5,514 bases of DNA, taken from an uncultured Polaribacter sp. (GTDB lineage Bacteria > Bacteroidota > Bacteroidia > Flavobacteriales > Flavobacteriaceae). The stretch is taken from assembly GCA_937936695.1 (NCBI GenBank), contig CALHCK010000078.1:1-5514 (forward strand), written 5' to 3'. The notes beneath the pieces are model-generated. The model searched no databases. It saw only the letters and a program-made list of their open reading frames with translations, and was not told the DNA's origin. The stretch's first letter is position 1. The number at the start of each line of letters is the position of its first letter. Positions 4,186-5,514 of this stretch are shown one piece after another. Both the position numbers and the translations under genes were made by a program.

Positions 4186-5514
4186 ATGAGAAATACCATT
4201 TTATCCATTTTAATAGGAGCCACTATTTTGTTTGGACTCTTAGTTTACTTTATACCCCAAACAGGTACAATTATACTAGTATCTATAGTAGGTATACTAA
4301 CCCTAATAGCAATTTACGACAGCCTACAAACCAAACACTCCTTATTAAGAAGTTTTCCGTTAATAGCACGTTTACGATGGGCGTTTGAAGATGAAAGAGA
4401 AAAAATACAACAATATTTTATAGAAGATAATTTAAACGGAACACCAATAAACAGAGAAAAAAGAAGCATTGTTTACCAACGATCTAAATTAAGTAAAGAA
4501 ACCATACCGTTTGGTACACAACACAACGTATATGCAAAGGGGTACGAATTTGTAAAACACTCACTTTTTCCAAAAGATCACCATGCTGTTACCGGCGATA
4601 GAGTGGTAATAGGCTCTAGTAAATGTACCCAAAAATACAGCAGTTCTATTATAAATATATCTGCAATGTCTTTTGGTTCTTTAAGCAAAAACGCAATTAT
4701 GGCATTAAACCAAGGTGCTAAAATGGGAGGTTTTGCGCATAATACAGGAGAAGGAGGAGTATCTCCGTATCACTTACAAGGAGGAGATTTAATTTTTCAG
4801 GTAGGAACAGGCTATTTTGGAGCAGGAAAAACAGTAGACGGAAAACGTGTTTTTGACGATGCTATTTTTAAAGAAAATGCAACGCGTCCAGAGGTAAAGA
4901 TGATTGAAATTAAATTTTCTCAAGGAGCAAAGCCAGGGCATGGAGGTATTTTACCCGCTAAAAAAAATACCGAAGAAATAGCAAAAATTAGAGCAGTAGA
5001 ACCAGGTACACAAGTGGATTCTCCACCAAGTCATGCAGCTTTTTCTAATTATAAAGAAATGATAGCTTTTATAGAAAGAGTTAGAAAACTATCTGAAGGT
5101 AAACCTGTAGGAATAAAATTTTGTGTAGGTAACAATCAAGAAATAGAAGCAATGATAAAAGCGTTTTCTGAAGCTAATAATTACCCAGATTTTATTGCTG
5201 TAGATGGAGGAGAAGGAGGTACAGGTTCTGCACCTTTAGAATTTACCAATTACATTGGTACGCCATTAATAGAAGGTTTGGTTTTTGTAAATAAATTACT
5301 ACAAAAATATCAGCTTAAAAAAGAAATAAAAATAATAGCTTCTGGTAAAGCTATTGATGCTTTTGATATTGTAAAACTAATTGCTCTTGGGGCAGATGCG
5401 GTATCTATGGCACGTAGTTTTATGTTAAGTTTAGGTTGTATACAGGCAAGAGAATGTAATTTAGATAGTTGTCCTGTTGGGGTAGCAACCCAAGACGAAG
5501 ATTTAGTAGAAGCT
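4186..5514 (+). CDS. FMN-binding glutamate synthase-domain protein, membrane-anchored (3' end beyond window)
   Basis: 443 codons are visible and the frame is open at the right edge; relatives are typically ~500-530 residues. The ATG at 4186 is the first in-frame Met after the TAA at 4168-4170. Two hydrophobic segments (~4-23 and ~28-44) predict an N-terminal membrane hairpin. The rest is the GltB-type synthase TIM barrel that binds FMN: NISAMSFGSLS (157-167), GGFAHNTGEGGVSPYH (181-196), QGAKPGHGGILP (246-257), PGTQVDSPPSH (273-283), DGGEGGTGSAP (340-350), SGKAIDAFD (386-394), and the 3Fe-4S Cys motif C418-x5-C424-x4-C429 followed by PVGVATQD. There is no N-terminal class II glutamine amidotransferase domain, so it cannot by itself produce ammonia from Gln as full GltB does. 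It may use free ammonia or another partner, or be a different FMN/Fe-S oxidoreductase. The exact reaction is unproven in this subgroup. Codon use resembles that of its neighbours, with no sign of transfer. Confidence 0.95.
   Translation, partial: MRNTILSILIGATILFGLLVYFIPQTGTIILVSIVGILTLIAIYDSLQTKHSLLRSFPLIARLRWAFEDEREKIQQYFIEDNLNGTPINREKRSIVYQRSKLSKETIPFGTQHNVYAKGYEFVKHSLFPKDHHAVTGDRVVIGSSKCTQKYSSSIINISAMSFGSLSKNAIMALNQGAKMGGFAHNTGEGGVSPYHLQGGDLIFQVGTGYFGAGKTVDGKRVFDDAIFKENATRPEVKMIEIKFSQGAKPGHGGILPAKKNTEEIAKIRAVEPGTQVDSPPSHAAFSNYKEMIAFIERVRKLSEGKPVGIKFCVGNNQEIEAMIKAFSEANNYPDFIAVDGGEGGTGSAPLEFTNYIGTPLIEGLVFVNKLLQKYQLKKEIKIIASGKAIDAFDIVKLIALGADAVSMARSFMLSLGCIQARECNLDSCPVGVATQDEDLVEA

Noticed and set aside
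4026..4388. Plus-strand 120-codon open frame starting in the repeat-like element
   Set aside because: It runs through the folded element and then overlaps the glutamate synthase-like gene in another frame. Its composition is low-complexity, and the overlapping frame has unmistakable family motifs.

Overview
The window looks like a chromosomal segment from a low-GC member of the Bacteroidota, most likely a marine-type Flavobacteriaceae. The evidence is the strongly A+T-rich third positions, two short lipoprotein signal peptides ending in a Cys box (-VSSC-, -ITSC-), a near-perfect Bacteroidota-type promoter (TTTG, 18 nt, TAAATTTG), A-rich start regions instead of Shine-Dalgarno sites, and protein families typical of that group. 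The genus cannot be settled from the sequence.

Left block, minus strand, read right to left: a lipoprotein-type glutaminyl-peptide cyclotransferase (2405-3448), a right-handed beta-helix lipoprotein (796-2325), a short-chain dehydrogenase/reductase (61-741), and at the left edge the probable first 19 codons of a SprT-like metallopeptidase-family gene (1-57, TTG start). Gaps are 79, 54 and 3 nt and I see no convincing terminator between them, so they may be one transcription unit. No shared pathway is evident: two products are predicted to be envelope lipoproteins and the others cytoplasmic.

Middle, 3449-3701: a divergent control region. The rpmE2 promoter on the plus strand and a weaker candidate for the cyclotransferase on the minus strand stand back to back. 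Their -33 elements form the two outer ends of a 9-bp inverted repeat. The rpmE2 transcript would begin with two tandem stem-loops, a layout that fits a ribosomal-protein leader.

Right block, plus strand: rpmE2 (type B ribosomal protein L31, 3702-3953) ends in a strong intrinsic terminator (3978-4011). Next comes a compact structured element at 4029-4107 that resembles a dispersed flavobacterial repeat, and a short region with a Leu-rich nine-codon mini-ORF and alternative hairpins (4120-4170). The last gene is a membrane-anchored, FMN-binding glutamate synthase-domain protein (4186 to the window edge, incomplete).

The coding genes are recognisable families. The less explained parts are the non-coding ones: the divergent palindrome, the rpmE2 leader, the repeat-like element and the mini-ORF. 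No CRISPR array, rRNA, tRNA or insertion sequence was seen.
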